Below are positions 25,864-35,640 of a stretch of 64,000 nucleotides of DNA, one piece after another. The position numbers and the translations under genes are program-made. Source of the DNA: Paenibacillus foliorum (GTDB taxonomy: Bacteria; Bacillota; Bacilli; Paenibacillales; NBRC-103111). The notes under the pieces are model-generated. The model did no database searches, was not told the DNA's origin, and saw only the letters and a list, made by a program, of their open reading frames with translations. Location: NCBI RefSeq assembly GCF_013141765.1, contig NZ_WHOD01000045.1, positions 1 through 64,000 of the forward strand, written 5' to 3'. Numbering within the stretch: the first letter of the stretch is position 1; each line of letters starts with the position of its first letter.

Positions 25864-27279
25864 TTATATGAGTTTACGTATATTAAAATTATCTTTGAGT
25901 AACGCCCAATTTTGTGGGAATGGATAACCAAGTACCCAATAACTGACTCCTCTTAAGTTGTATTCCTTAACCAGATCGAATTTGGCCTGGGCACTTCTTG
26001 CATCCTCAAACCAGACTTCATGTGTACGCTGTTTTTCATCCGCATAACGATAGTTTGGAGTTTGAGACTGCTGATCGAACTTGATCTCCGCTCCATGATG
26101 AACCGCGCGGCGCACCGCTTCTTGCATATCAAATGTCTCTGCCTCTTGTCCTTTCACATGAGGAAGCAGCCAATCACGTGCGTATAACTGGAAGCCCATC
26201 AAGATTTTATTTCTAGGAATAACAGTGACAGCGTAGTCCAGTACCCGTCTTATTTCGTTGATGGGTGATATGGGTTGAGGAGGACCCAATCGATATCCCC
26301 ACTCATAAGTCATAAGAACAACAAAGTCGACAATTTCTCCATGGGCCGCATAATCGTGGGCCTCGTAGAGCAAACCCTTTTGGTCTGCACTGGTTTTGGG
26401 GGCAAGTGCGGATGATACAAAAAAACCTTTCTCATGCAGCCTACGGACAGCTAGTCGAAGAAATTGGTTATAGGATTCTCGATCATCTGGATATACATTC
26501 TCAAAATCGACATTTAAACCCATATAACCTTTCTTCTCCATGATCGTTAAGATGTTGGTTATTAGTGTATTTTGCAATTCAGGACTGGATAAAATGGTAT
26601 GAGCCAGCTTCGAACCCGCTTCTTTAGCGGAAAAATTAGTGATCGACATCACAGGTACAACATGATTCGCATATGAGGCTTCAATGAGCTGTTGATCATC
26701 AACAGGCGATAGGCTTCCATCGTCCTGCATACGATAAGCAAAAGGGCACAAGTAAGTTAGATACACTCCATCCTTCCGAACTTGCCTGGCAGCTTCCTCT
26801 CCAAAAACGTTGGTATAAGCATTGACATCGATGGTCATCTTCTGTTTCTCTGGAATTCTCAAATTTTGCCCCGGGTAGATCATCGTCGGATTTGTAATTC
26901 CATTGGTTTGCGCGATAGCCTGCGCGGTAATGCCGTAAAGTTGAGCGATTGCCCAGAGCGACTCACCTGCTCTCACGGTATGGTATAAAACCGGAATGAT
27001 TAATACTTGACCTGGCGTAATCTGCGAAACATCGTTTATTGAATTTGCCCTTGCAATGGCCTCTGCGGTAGTGCCATAACGGGTGGCAATCGTCCCAAGT
27101 GTATCTCCTAATCGGACCACATATTCCGGATAAGGCGCTGGGATAAGTAACGCCTGACCGATGACTAAATGACTGGGATCCTGAAGCTCATTGACTACGA
27201 TAATTCGATTGATGTTAACTCCATACCGACCAGAAATCAGCCACAAATTTTCTCCTTGTTGTACAACATGAATTTGCAT
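25864..27279 (-). CDS. Spore-lytic LysM-GH18 enzyme (SleL/YaaH-like)
   Basis: A 471-residue protein with three LysM repeats (about residues 2-47, 51-96 and 98-142, each with a VxxGxxLWxIAxxY-type start). A glycoside hydrolase 18 barrel follows. The catalytic strand reads GLNVDFENV near residue 257, ending in the acid Glu. VLMTYEWGYRLGPP and GVSYWVLGYPFPQNW are further barrel strands. The architecture is that of B. anthracis/cereus SleL and B. subtilis YaaH, N-acetylglucosaminidases that degrade spore cortex during germination. No signal peptide is present, in line with forespore synthesis. GAGG lies upstream of the ATG. It points to a spore former. Confidence 0.92.
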   Translation of the reverse strand: MQIHVVQQGENLWLISGRYGVNINRIIVVNELQDPSHLVIGQALLIPAPYPEYVVRLGDTLGTIATRYGTTAEAIARANSINDVSQITPGQVLIIPVLYHTVRAGESLWAIAQLYGITAQAIAQTNGITNPTMIYPGQNLRIPEKQKMTIDVNAYTNVFGEEAARQVRKDGVYLTYLCPFAYRMQDDGSLSPVDDQQLIEASYANHVVPVMSITNFSAKEAGSKLAHTILSSPELQNTLITNILTIMEKKGYMGLNVDFENVYPDDRESYNQFLRLAVRRLHEKGFFVSSALAPKTSADQKGLLYEAHDYAAHGEIVDFVVLMTYEWGYRLGPPQPISPINEIRRVLDYAVTVIPRNKILMGFQLYARDWLLPHVKGQEAETFDMQEAVRRAVHHGAEIKFDQQSQTPNYRYADEKQRTHEVWFEDARSAQAKFDLVKEYNLRGVSYWVLGYPFPQNWALLKDNFNIRKLI

Positions 27280-27456
27280 TATTTTTTACCTCGCTCTCGC
27301 CTTAAGCTTCTACTGGTACATTATTCCGCTAATGTCCCTATTGATCTAGGCGAATACCCTCAACGCAGGTAGATTTGTGTTTCAACGTGATCTTTCGTTT
27401 TCAAATCTTATATTTCTTCATAACTAGGAATGCAGCCCGTTAGCACAGAGGGCACA

Positions 27457-27496
27457 TAAAAAAGAGACAACCTGATTGATCAGTTGTCCCTTTTTG
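27457..27496 (-). terminator. Intrinsic terminator after MFS exporter
   Basis: Arms GACAACCTGAT and ATCAGTTGTC form the hairpin. It has a T-run on both sides and lies 32 bp after the exporter's stop codon. Confidence 0.8.
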
Positions 27497-27527
27497 CTTA
27501 TGAAAATGTCTTTGTTATTGACGGATG

Positions 27528-29015
27528 TCAATGTGCGGAAACGCGGTTACTTTCTAGTTCCCCTTCCGGCGGCACCGCTGACTTGACGAAGAACGAGACG
27601 AGCCAAGCAATAACAACCAGACCGAAGGCCATCAGGAACGCGCTTTTCATTCCAGTCATCATGGCGAGAACTTGAAGCACGGATTCTTCTTTCGTGCCTG
27701 CGGCGGCCTCCAGAAACCGTTTCGAGCTGTTCGTCATGATTGTTACAAGCAACGCGGTCCCTACGGCACCCGCTACCTGCTGGAGGGTGCTTATAATTGC
27801 CGTGCCATGCGGATATAACGGAGGTGGAAGCTCGTTTAAGGCATTGGTCATAACCGGCATCATTAACATGGAAATACCCAACATCAACAGCGTATTTAAA
27901 ATCATAATAGTGCTGTATGAAGTTGACAGTGTGATAAAAGCAAATTGCCACAACGAATTAGCCATAAGTCCTAAACCGATAATAGCAAGCCACTTGGCTC
28001 CGAACTTATCGAATAATCGACCAGTAACCGGCGACATAATTCCCATGAGAATACCTCCCGGCAACATGACAAGTCCAGCCTTCAACGGACTGTAGCCTAG
28101 AGCGTTCTGGAGGAAAATCGGCAGCAGCATCATAGCCGAAAACATCGCCATCATGACGATCATCATAATTAGCGTCGACATTCTGAAAACATTGTATTTG
28201 AATGCTCTAAGGTTCAGTAACGGTTGTGACATCATTAATTGACGCCATGTAAACAACCCTATAGAAACGATGCCGACCGCAACAGGAATCAGGACCACAT
28301 TGCTCGACCAGCCCCCGTGTCCTTCTCCAGCGCTGCTGAAGCCGTAAACGATTCCGCCGAATCCGATAGTTGAAAGAAACAGCGACAATAGATCAACCTT
28401 CGGATTGCTCGTTTCCGTTACATTTTTGAGCTTCATAAATGCAAATAGAATGACGAGCAATGCGACAGGCAGAACGCTGTAAAAAAGCACCCGCCAGCTG
28501 AAATGCTCCACAATAATCCCTGACAGCGTAGGTCCGATCGCAGGTGCGAATGTAATGACGATCCCTATCGTACCCATGGCCGAGCCCCGCTTATCAATAG
28601 CTACAATGGAGAATACTACATTCGTAAGTAACGGGAACATCAATCCAGTCCCGGCTGCCTGAAGCACCCTCCCTGTTAAAAGAGCAGCGAACCCTGGGGC
28701 GACAGCCGCTATCAAGGTTCCGGCTGTAAACAAGCCCATGGCCGCAAGGAACAAGCTTCTAGTTGTGAACCGTTGAATCAAAAATGCGGTGACCGGTATA
28801 AGTACACCTATAACAAGTAGGTAGCCGGTTGTAAGCCATTGCGCGGTGCTTGGCAAAATTCCTAAGTCATCCATAATTTTGGACAAGGCCACGTTAAGCA
28901 GCGTCTCATTCAATATGGCCACGAATACGCCCAGAATCATAACCATGACAACTATAAAATTATCCCGGCTCCCAAATGTCCCTCCGTTTGTATTTAATTT
29001 AGTATGATTTCCCAC
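27528..29015 (-). CDS. MFS multidrug exporter, 14-TM DHA2 (EmrB/QacA) type
   Basis: The 495-residue membrane protein has the DHA2 start motif (VFVAILNETLLNVALSKIMDDLG), STAQWLTTGYLLVIGVLIPVTAFLIQRF for motif A/D, RVLQAAGTGLMFPLL for motif B and AIGPTLSGIIVEHFSWRVLF for motif C. Motif C is diagnostic of proton-driven exporters. It is probably an antimicrobial or toxic-compound exporter with unknown substrate. The start is GTG with GAGGAG 7 bases upstream. No regulator gene is adjacent. Confidence 0.9.
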   Translation of the reverse strand: MGNHTKLNTNGGTFGSRDNFIVVMVMILGVFVAILNETLLNVALSKIMDDLGILPSTAQWLTTGYLLVIGVLIPVTAFLIQRFTTRSLFLAAMGLFTAGTLIAAVAPGFAALLTGRVLQAAGTGLMFPLLTNVVFSIVAIDKRGSAMGTIGIVITFAPAIGPTLSGIIVEHFSWRVLFYSVLPVALLVILFAFMKLKNVTETSNPKVDLLSLFLSTIGFGGIVYGFSSAGEGHGGWSSNVVLIPVAVGIVSIGLFTWRQLMMSQPLLNLRAFKYNVFRMSTLIMMIVMMAMFSAMMLLPIFLQNALGYSPLKAGLVMLPGGILMGIMSPVTGRLFDKFGAKWLAIIGLGLMANSLWQFAFITLSTSYSTIMILNTLLMLGISMLMMPVMTNALNELPPPLYPHGTAIISTLQQVAGAVGTALLVTIMTNSSKRFLEAAAGTKEESVLQVLAMMTGMKSAFLMAFGLVVIAWLVSFFVKSAVPPEGELESNRVSAH

Positions 29016-29380
29016 TATTTTACTCCTCTCGTTTGTCCTATTTTATATAAGCATTTAATACGACCAGTCGACAACCCTTAATCAGTTTTCGACGGCAGTA
29101 CAACGTCACCGAATAACAGTGTAACATGAATCACTATTTTATGTTTCTTATGGATTGCTTAACATGCTGCCGTCATTCTTTGGATAACGTCCCAATAAAT
29201 CACTCATATCCAAAGCTATAGACGATCGTATGTTCTATAAAGTTGCTAATTTTAAAAAAAGAAATTTGCTTAACTCTATTCTCTCTATATAAATAAGCTT
29301 CATCACAGGGGAACTTCGATAACGGTCACCCACCGATTTATGAATTGGGGGACGAATATATTGTATGGATAGCTTTTAGT

Positions 29381-29491
29381 AAGAAAACCTCTATCGAGCC
29401 CTTTCAAGGATGAGCGACCGGGATTCAAATGTAGGTTTTCTTGCAATATCAGACTTGTTCAGCTTCGCTGAAAACTAATAAAGTCTGATAT
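29381..29491 (+). other. Two stem-loops ahead of the riboswitch
   Basis: Stem 1 pairs AAGAAAACCT (29381-29390) with AGGTTTTCTT (29433-29442). Stem 2 pairs ATATCAGACTT (29446-29456) with AAGTCTGATAT (29481-29491) and encloses a small TTCAGC/GCTGAA hairpin. Neither has a T-run. They belong to the long leader region of the wall hydrolase gene, or lie just upstream of its promoter. Confidence 0.5.
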
Positions 29492-29493
29492 GA

Positions 29494-29628
29494 TAAAAAA
29501 TGCCGAATCAGCACAGCACAAGTGCTAGTACGGGGGACATATTTTTCTGGGGTGAATATTCGTCTGCTTGGAGCTGCGAATAAGGGAAAACCTCTTCCCT
29601 AACCCGTCAACTAACCTCGGAGGCTTAT
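29494..29628 (+). ncRNA. c-di-AMP riboswitch (ydaO/yuaA leader)
   Basis: The conserved blocks of the ydaO class occur in order: TGCCGAAT, AGTACGGGGGAC, TCTGGGGTGAAT, ATAAGGG with CCTCTTCCCTAACCCGTCAA, and CTAACCTCGGAGGC. This riboswitch turns genes off when cyclic di-AMP is high and typically controls cell-wall hydrolases and potassium transporters. Its 3' end abuts the AGGAGG of the NlpC/P60 gene. No separate terminator hairpin is visible, so control may be by access to the ribosome site. Confidence 0.93.
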
Positions 29629-29643
29629 AGGAGGAAAAACGCT

Positions 29644-30486
29644 TTGAAGTTTTCTGGTAAATCGTTTGTATTTTTATTTGCATTTGTTTCTTGCACGATC
29701 TTTTCTGCGGCTCATGCTCATGCCGCAGCTCCGAATGAAGGAGTTAAGATTCAAATCAATGACAAGCTCGTCAATTTTCCCGAAGGTCAGCCTGTCGTGG
29801 ATACCCATTCTCAACTCCAAGTGCCGAATCGTCCATTGATGGAATCGCTCGGTTACCAGGTTAGCTGGTCGCAAGAGGATAGAGAGGTTCGAGTCACTAT
29901 GAAAAAGGGTGATCAAACCTTAGTTTTGAAGACTGGAGATACGTTCATACTGGTCAATGGAAAAAAAGTGGAGGTGAATTCCATGATCGGTATGGAGCAA
30001 GGAAGCGTGTATATACCGCTCCGATTTGTATCTGAAACACTCGGAAACAAAGTCCAATGGGATGAAGAGAATCAGCTCGCTATCGTGGATGCAGACGGCA
30101 AATACCATGCACCGGCCTGGTACAAAGCTAAGAAACAGGATACTATGCTACAATTCGCTAAAGACTATCTTGGCGTACCCTATAAATGGGGAGGCGAAAC
30201 TCCCGTAGGGTTTGATTGCTCCGGATTCATACGTTATGTATTTACTCATAATCGCGGGATTGATTTGCCCCGAACTTCTACTGAGATGTACGATAGCGCG
30301 GGCGTCGCAGTAGCCTACCCGTCTCCGGGTGATCTCGTGTTCTTCTCCAAAAGCGGCACGTCTCACGTTGGTATCTATATGGGTGACGGTCAATTCATTT
30401 CAGCTACATCGTCCCATGGAGTTCGCATCGATTCACTTGCCAGCCCTTATTGGAGCAACAGATACATAGGTGCAAAAAGCATATAG
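29644..30486 (+). CDS. Secreted NlpC/P60 endopeptidase with stalk domain
   Basis: The 280-residue exported protein begins with a signal peptide (about 1-27). A copper-amine-oxidase-N stalk domain follows (about 30-145, with IQINDKLVNFPEGQPVV and GSVYIPLRFVSETLGNKVQW). The C-terminal NlpC/P60 domain (about 160-280) has the catalytic Cys in GFDCSGFIRYVF and the His in SHVGIYMGDGQFI. Such enzymes cut D-Glu-diaminopimelate bonds in peptidoglycan. The TTG start follows AGGAGG by 9 bases. The c-di-AMP riboswitch upstream ties its expression to turgor/wall signalling. Confidence 0.93.
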   Translation: MKFSGKSFVFLFAFVSCTIFSAAHAHAAAPNEGVKIQINDKLVNFPEGQPVVDTHSQLQVPNRPLMESLGYQVSWSQEDREVRVTMKKGDQTLVLKTGDTFILVNGKKVEVNSMIGMEQGSVYIPLRFVSETLGNKVQWDEENQLAIVDADGKYHAPAWYKAKKQDTMLQFAKDYLGVPYKWGGETPVGFDCSGFIRYVFTHNRGIDLPRTSTEMYDSAGVAVAYPSPGDLVFFSKSGTSHVGIYMGDGQFISATSSHGVRIDSLASPYWSNRYIGAKSI

Positions 30487-30552
30487 GCTTATTTCCTTCA
30501 CCTCCATACTGGGTCAATGACCATTTACTCTCTTTATTCTGTTCGTTAGTGC

Positions 30553-30596
30553 GACGAGGCTGCCGATATAAATCGGCAGCCTCGTCCTTTTTTGCT
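30553..30596 (+). terminator. Intrinsic terminator after NlpC/P60 gene
   Basis: A perfect 15-bp stem (30553-30567 with 30572-30586) and 4-base loop are followed by a T-rich tract. Confidence 0.9.
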
Positions 30597-30724
30597 TAAT
30601 GAGCTGTCGCTTTTCTAATCTTACTTTTGCCAGCCATTTTAACCGAGTCATGATTGTTATTTTGTTCAGTTATTGTATCAACTACCCACTTCTTGAACAA
30701 ATAGTGGCGTACTTGAAACAGCCA

Positions 30725-30753
30725 TGTGACAAATTTCACATAATTATGTGACA
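30725..30753 (+). promoter_or_regulatory. FNR/Rex-like triple half-site upstream of qoxA
   Basis: TGTGA-N6-TCACA (30725-30740) matches the Bacillus FNR/CRP consensus exactly. Its right half is shared with a second, perfectly palindromic TCACA-TAATTA-TGTGA (30736-30751). Three alternating half-sites therefore occupy 27 bp about 80 bp before the qoxA start. Confidence 0.65.
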
Positions 30754-30827
30754 TCCCTCAAACTCGATTGTTTTATTCGTTGGGTGCAACTATCCTGAGA
30801 GTATCGATAAAAGAAAGGAGCTCGTCA

Positions 30828-31730
30828 ATGAAATTGAAATGGTTTCTACTCACAGTATTACTTACTATGGTCACAGGATTAACCGGTTGCGGAAAACTAG
30901 CAGTCTTGGATCCTAAAGGGCCGCAAGCTCAAAGACAAGCGGATGACATTATGCTATCGATTGGATTAATGTCTGCTATTGTCATTATTGTTTTCGTAAT
31001 TTTGGTTTTCATGTTATTCAAATATCGTGCGTCCAAACAACCGGAGGATTATGAACCCCCTCATATTGAAGGAAGCAAGGTTGTAGAATCGATCGTTGTT
31101 GGCGTTCCCATTCTCATCATCATATTCCTCTCTATCGTCTCTGTTCGAAGCAACTATATTGTCGAAGCAACACCTCAAGGATACGAAGATCAGAAACCAT
31201 TGGTTGTTTACGCCTCATCTTCTAACTGGAAATGGCATTTTAGTTATCCCGAAGAAAATATAGAAACCGTAAACTATTTGTATATCCCAACTAATCGCCC
31301 CCTAGAATTTAAGCTTTATTCTTACGGGCCTATCACAAGCTTCTGGATTCCTCAACTAGGCGGACAAAAATATGCAATGTCCGACATGGTGAATACCTTG
31401 CATTTAGCAGCTGACGCTCCAGGTGAATATATGGGACGTAATGCAAACTTCAGCGGAAAAGGTTTTGCTGAAAATACATTTAATGTTACAGCAGTACCTG
31501 AAGCTAAGTTTGATGAATGGATTAAAGAGGTTAAACAAACAGCTCAACCTCTTACAAAAGCCAAATATGATGAGCTATTGAAACCAGGTCATCTTGGACA
31601 GCTGACGTTCACAGGAACACATTTAGAATTTTTACCACCACCAGACCATAATCACGGATCCAGCAGCAATGCAGATACTCATACTACTACACATACTAAT
31701 ACAGAAGTTTCACATGAAGGGAGACATTAA
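30828..31730 (+). CDS. qoxA: Cytochrome aa3/bo3-type quinol oxidase subunit II
   Basis: About 300 residues. A lipoprotein signal with lipobox LTGC is followed by two transmembrane helices (about 38-62 and 85-107) and an outer cupredoxin domain. SSNWKWHFSYPEENIETVNYLYIP and YAMSDMVNTLHLAADAPG are typical of QoxA. The Cys and His ligands of a CuA centre are missing, so the electron donor is quinol and not cytochrome c. I take the ATG at 30828 with AAAGGAG 9 bases before it, not the longer frame. The His-rich tail (residues about 282-300) is a small extra. It is the first gene of qoxABCD. Confidence 0.95.
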   Translation: MKLKWFLLTVLLTMVTGLTGCGKLAVLDPKGPQAQRQADDIMLSIGLMSAIVIIVFVILVFMLFKYRASKQPEDYEPPHIEGSKVVESIVVGVPILIIIFLSIVSVRSNYIVEATPQGYEDQKPLVVYASSSNWKWHFSYPEENIETVNYLYIPTNRPLEFKLYSYGPITSFWIPQLGGQKYAMSDMVNTLHLAADAPGEYMGRNANFSGKGFAENTFNVTAVPEAKFDEWIKEVKQTAQPLTKAKYDELLKPGHLGQLTFTGTHLEFLPPPDHNHGSSSNADTHTTTHTNTEVSHEGRH

Positions 31731-31733
31731 AGC

Positions 31734-33683
31734 ATGGGCTTTTTTGAACGATTTGCTGTACCTCATCCAAGTCCAGCCATTTATGCATCTATGGTTGCTA
31801 TTGCCCTTACCGTCATTGCAATCATCGTGGGCTTAACTTATTTTAAAAAATGGGGTTATCTTTGGCGTGAATGGTTAACAACTGTGGATCATAAACGCAT
31901 CGGCATCATGTATTTGATCTCCGCTCTTATTATGCTATTCCGCGGCGGTGTAGATGCATTGATGATGCGTGCACAAACGGCAGTACCCGATAATACTTTG
32001 CTAGATGCCCAACATTACAACGAAGTTTTCTCAACACACGGGATCGTTATGATCATCTTTATGGCTATGCCTTTCATCTATGCCCTAATGAACTTCGTTG
32101 TTCCCTTGCAAATTGGAGCGCGTGACGTAGCTTTCCCTCGCTTGAATGCACTTAGCTTTTGGCTATTCTTTATGGGCGCCATGCTGCTTAATATTTCATT
32201 CGTCATTGGCGGCTCGCCTGATTCAGGCTGGACAGCGTACTTCCCGCTTTCAGGCAATGAATTCAGTGAATCTGTAGGAACCAACTACTATGCACTTGCT
32301 TTACAGATATCCGGTATCGGTACCTTAATATCCGGTATTAACTTCATCGTAACCATTCTAAAAATGAGAGAACCAGGTATGAAATTAATGAAAATGCCTA
32401 TGTTCTCATGGTCTGCTTTAACTGCTAACGTAATCGTTGTTTTTGCTTTCCCTGTATTAACCGTAGCGTTAATCATGATGACTATGGATCGATTATTCGG
32501 AACACACTTCTTTTCCACCACGAATGGCGGTATGGATATGCTGTGGGCCAACCTTTTCTGGGTATGGGGTCACCCTGAGGTTTATATCTTAATTTTACCT
32601 GCATTCGGTATCTACAGTGAGATTATCTCAACCTTTGCGCGACGGAACCTGTACGGATATAAATCCATGGTAGCGTCCATGGTGATCATCTCTTTTCTTT
32701 CCTTCTTAGTTTGGACACATCATTTCTTTACCATGGGTCAGGGAGCGCTAACGAACAGTATTTTCTCCATCACAACGATGGCCATAGCTATTCCGACCGG
32801 TATCAAGATATTTAACTGGTTGTTTACACTTTGGAAAGGGAAAATTGTGTTTACCGTACCGATGCTATATGCAATTGGATTCATTCCGATATTCACAATC
32901 GGCGGGGTTACCGGAGTTATGCTTGCCATGTCAGCCGCTGATTATCAGTATCACAATACGATGTTCCTGGTAGCTCATTTTCATTACACCATTATTCCTG
33001 GTGTGGTATTCGCAATGATTGCCGGACTGACCTATTGGTGGCCCAAAATGTTCGGCTTCATGCTCAATGAAAGGCTCGGAAGATGGGCGTTTTGGTTTAT
33101 AGCGATCAGCTTTAATGTTACCTTCTTCCCTATGTTCTTTACGGGATTAGATGGCCAAGCACGTCGTATGTACACCTACTCGGAAGCAACTGGTTTTGGG
33201 CCGCTCAATCTGCTTTCTTTTATCGGAGCGCTTGGTTTGGCGGTAGGTTTTGGATTACTTGTCTACACCATCTATTACAGCATTCGTTATGCTCCAAGAG
33301 ATATCGGTTCAGATCCATGGGATGCGCGTTCTCTTGAATGGGCTACTCATAGTCCAGTTCCTGCCTATAACTTTGCTATTACGCCAAATACTAATTCAAT
33401 CGAAGCCTTCTGGGATTTCAAGAAAAAAGGTCATGACTTATTCCCAGGTGAAATTAAAAAAATTCATATGCCCAATAACACCGGAGCTCCGTTTATTATG
33501 AGTTGTATCTTCTTTGTATGGGGATTTTCATTTGTATTTGGAATATGGATTTCTGTCATTCTTACAACAATTGGTATTTTTGCATGTTTGACTTATCGCT
33601 CATTTGAGAAAGATCACGGCTATTATATTTCCGTAGAGGAAATTGAAGAAACAGAAAAAAGACTGCGAGGTGCTAGTTCATGA
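31734..33683 (+). CDS. qoxB: Quinol oxidase subunit I
   Basis: The 649-residue haem-copper oxidase catalytic subunit has [15 protein letters not shown] at the start, [11 protein letters not shown] with a low-spin haem His, and [17 protein letters not shown], which holds the CuB His and the cross-linked Tyr. THHFF gives two more CuB His, and VAHFHYTII the haem ligands. It reduces oxygen to water while pumping protons. It starts 3 bp after the qoxA stop with AAGGGAG upstream. All ligands are present. Confidence 0.97.
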   Translation: MGFFERFAVPHPSPAIYASMVAIALTVIAIIVGLTYFKKWGYLWREWLTTVDHKRIGIMYLISALIMLFRGGVDALMMRAQTAVPDNTLLDAQHYNEVFSTHGIVMIIFMAMPFIYALMNFVVPLQIGARDVAFPRLNALSFWLFFMGAMLLNISFVIGGSPDSGWTAYFPLSGNEFSESVGTNYYALALQISGIGTLISGINFIVTILKMREPGMKLMKMPMFSWSALTANVIVVFAFPVLTVALIMMTMDRLFGTHFFSTTNGGMDMLWANLFWVWGHPEVYILILPAFGIYSEIISTFARRNLYGYKSMVASMVIISFLSFLVWTHHFFTMGQGALTNSIFSITTMAIAIPTGIKIFNWLFTLWKGKIVFTVPMLYAIGFIPIFTIGGVTGVMLAMSAADYQYHNTMFLVAHFHYTIIPGVVFAMIAGLTYWWPKMFGFMLNERLGRWAFWFIAISFNVTFFPMFFTGLDGQARRMYTYSEATGFGPLNLLSFIGALGLAVGFGLLVYTIYYSIRYAPRDIGSDPWDARSLEWATHSPVPAYNFAITPNTNSIEAFWDFKKKGHDLFPGEIKKIHMPNNTGAPFIMSCIFFVWGFSFVFGIWISVILTTIGIFACLTYRSFEKDHGYYISVEEIEETEKRLRGASS

Positions 33684-34276
33684 AAACCGATCACTCGCTG
33701 CCACTTGAATACAGCACAGAACAAAACCAACTAAATATACTAGGATTCTGGATTTTTCTTGGTGCCGAAATTATGCTTTTTGGTACGCTCTTCTCTTCTT
33801 ATTTTACATTAGTCGATCGTACAGCTCTCGGTCCTACAGGTAAAGAAATTTTCGAAATTACCCCCGTACTCATAGAAACCATATTGCTTTTAACAAGCAG
33901 TTTTATGATTGGTCTTGCTATTCATGCGATGCGGATTGGCAATAAGAAAGCCATGATGACATTCTTCGGGATTACTCTTCTTCTTGGGGTAGGTTTTCTA
34001 AGCGTAGAAGTTTATGAGTTCATTCATTATGTTCACATTGGAGCAGGACTGCAAACTAGTGCATTTACAGCGATCTTGTTAACAACATTGGGAACTCACG
34101 GGGCTCACGTAACATTTGGGGTATTCTGGGGATTATTCATCATGTTTCAGGTAAAAAGGGACGGATTGACACCTCAAACAGCTAATAAATCCTTCATCTT
34201 CTCTCTTTACTGGCACTTCTTGGACGTAGTGTGGATTTTCATCTTCAGCTTCGTCTATCTGAAAGGAATGATGTAA
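33680..34276 (+). CDS. qoxC: Quinol oxidase subunit III
   Basis: The 198-residue five-helix subunit starts inside the qoxB stop (ATGA overlap), so translation is coupled. [35 protein letters not shown] and [19 protein letters not shown] are characteristic of QoxC/CyoC. It stabilises subunit I and supports sustained proton pumping. Confidence 0.96.
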   Translation: MKTDHSLPLEYSTEQNQLNILGFWIFLGAEIMLFGTLFSSYFTLVDRTALGPTGKEIFEITPVLIETILLLTSSFMIGLAIHAMRIGNKKAMMTFFGITLLLGVGFLSVEVYEFIHYVHIGAGLQTSAFTAILLTTLGTHGAHVTFGVFWGLFIMFQVKRDGLTPQTANKSFIFSLYWHFLDVVWIFIFSFVYLKGMM

Positions 34277-34277
34277 G

Positions 34278-34562
34278 ATGAAAGAGCTATTCCCGCGCAA
34301 ACAAGTAATGGGTTTCGTATCATCGATAATCCTTACGGCAGTCGCTCTTAGCGTTTACTTTATGAACATGTCCTTTGCCATCGGAATGACTATACTTCTT
34401 GTAACTGCATTCATACAGGCAGGCCTCCAGCTCGTTGTGTTTATGCATGCAGGTGAAACCGGGGATAGGGGCGCCATTTACACGAACATCTACTACGCAT
34501 TAGCCATAGCTCTGGTTACCATCTTCGGTACATTATTATGTATGATCTGGGGTTTTGTATAA
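34278..34562 (+). CDS. qoxD: Quinol oxidase subunit IV
   Basis: The 94-residue protein with three transmembrane helices closes the operon, one base after qoxC. KQVMGFVSSIILTAVAL and QAGLQLVVFMHAGETGDRGA match the QoxD/CyoD family. A symmetrical terminator follows. Confidence 0.94.
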   Translation: MKELFPRKQVMGFVSSIILTAVALSVYFMNMSFAIGMTILLVTAFIQAGLQLVVFMHAGETGDRGAIYTNIYYALAIALVTIFGTLLCMIWGFV

Positions 34563-34572
34563 TTCTAAGCTC

Positions 34573-34604
34573 AATAAAGAGCGCCATTACTGGCGCTCTT
34601 TATT
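34573..34604. terminator. Bidirectional terminator between qoxD and a convergent gene
   Basis: AATAAAGAGCGCC pairs with GGCGCTCTTTATT. It ends transcription of qoxABCD and, from the other side, of the small membrane gene whose stop codon overlaps it. Confidence 0.9.
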
Positions 34605-34827
34605 AGCTTTTACTCCCCTCTCCTGTTTTCGTCAGCATTTCTTCCGTTACTACAAAAAACACTCCCATTACAAAAATGAGTACTGCTCCCGAAATGGTAC
34701 CTATACCAATTGCAGTCATATTACTGTAACTTCCAAAAAAGCCTAATCCAAAAATGATAATTCCTATTGTAAGCAGTGAAATACCTATCACCTTTACTGC
34801 ATTCAGTATTTGTGTATTATTTTTCAA
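34603..34827 (-). CDS. Small two-helix membrane protein
   Basis: About 74 residues with two hydrophobic helices (IGISLLTIGIIIFGLGFFG and AIGIGTISGAVLIFVMGVFFVV) joined by a short polar turn, then a charged tail. I see no family. TTG at 34827 lies 9 bases after AAAGGAG; a TTG three codons upstream is too close to it. It converges on qoxD and is the only gene in its unit. Confidence 0.6.
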   Translation of the reverse strand: MKNNTQILNAVKVIGISLLTIGIIIFGLGFFGSYSNMTAIGIGTISGAVLIFVMGVFFVVTEEMLTKTGEGSKS

Positions 34828-34976
34828 CTTCGTCAACTCCTTTAAGCTATATTATTCACAAAGTTCACAGAAACGTCAATGTTTTTTATAAAAAATAGCA
34901 ATTCTTTATTGGCTCAACCCCAAAAATTAGCATTTGACCCTCCTCAGAACATCAGCCATCACAATATACTGCAAAC

Positions 34977-35330
34977 ATGCAGTTATTTTCTACCGGAATT
35001 TGCTGTTGGAGGAAATAACTGCAAAAAAGTACAGGAATGTCCAAGCAAAACGGTCCGTTTCAGCTAAGAATGAAAAAAGAGATGCACATTCGCATGAATT
35101 CACGAAGACTGCCGATAAAAACGGCCAAAAGCTGTATAGATACAGGCTTTTGGGGTAGGCAATAGCTTCGAATAATGTCTTGTGCGCTGTCATTTCTGTT
35201 CGTAAGGCCTCGCCAAGCGGTGAGCTGGGTACGGAGCCGAAATCGAATGATTTCGTCAAGCACTGTTTTCGGTTGTGAGCCTCTTTATAAAAAGATCCTT
35301 CGCATTTCGATGCGAAGGATCTTTTTATAG
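34977..35330. other. Hairpin-rich stretch of unknown nature
   Basis: In 350 bp I see five inverted repeats: TGCAGTTATTT / AAATAACTGCA (34977-35023), GCCG / CGGC (35110-35124), CCAAAAGCTGTAT / ATACAGGCTTTTGG (35125-35153), GAAATC / GATTTC (about 35240-35256), and a perfect 20-bp stem with TTCG loop and T-run at 35286-35329. Reading frames across it are not protein-like. It may be a structured RNA or a repeated non-coding element. Confidence 0.5.
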
Positions 35331-35368
35331 GACTTCTATTATGAAAGGGTTCTTTCCGACCCTCCGTT

Positions 35369-35640
35369 TCATGACAGTGTATAGGTAGGGTGCAAGACAT
35401 ATACCGCAAAAAACATCGCTGCGGCCTCTTCCTTGGTGAATGCGGTCGCAGGAAGCCCCCTCTCTCCCGAGCTGTAGCCCTCCTGCGGCCCACTTCTGAG
35501 TAGAGCGGCATCCCAAGTTCGCTCAACTACCGCAATTCCCATAGAATCGTACACGGCGAGAAACCGTATTCGTCAACTATCTCTTGAACCTCTAACCGCC
35601 ATCTTGAAAATCATCATCAATTCCATGAGTCGTTTTAATT
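35369..35640 (-). pseudogene. WYL-type regulator remnant
   Basis: The minus strand holds decayed pieces of the N-terminal part of a YafY/WYL regulator, in different frames: LKRLMELMM, then MPLYSEVG, then GLPATAFTKEEAAAMFFAVYVL. They align with the intact gene at 38150-39094 (SKRLMELMM, VPLYSEVG, AFTEEEAVAMFFAVHAL). Several indels and a stop break the frame, and the WYL domain itself is missing. Confidence 0.83.

Noticed and set aside
34990-35526. 178-codon minus-strand frame across the hairpin-rich region
   Set aside because: It joins a fragment of the dead WYL gene to the structured segment and has no family signature. The region is better read as a pseudogene plus non-coding DNA.
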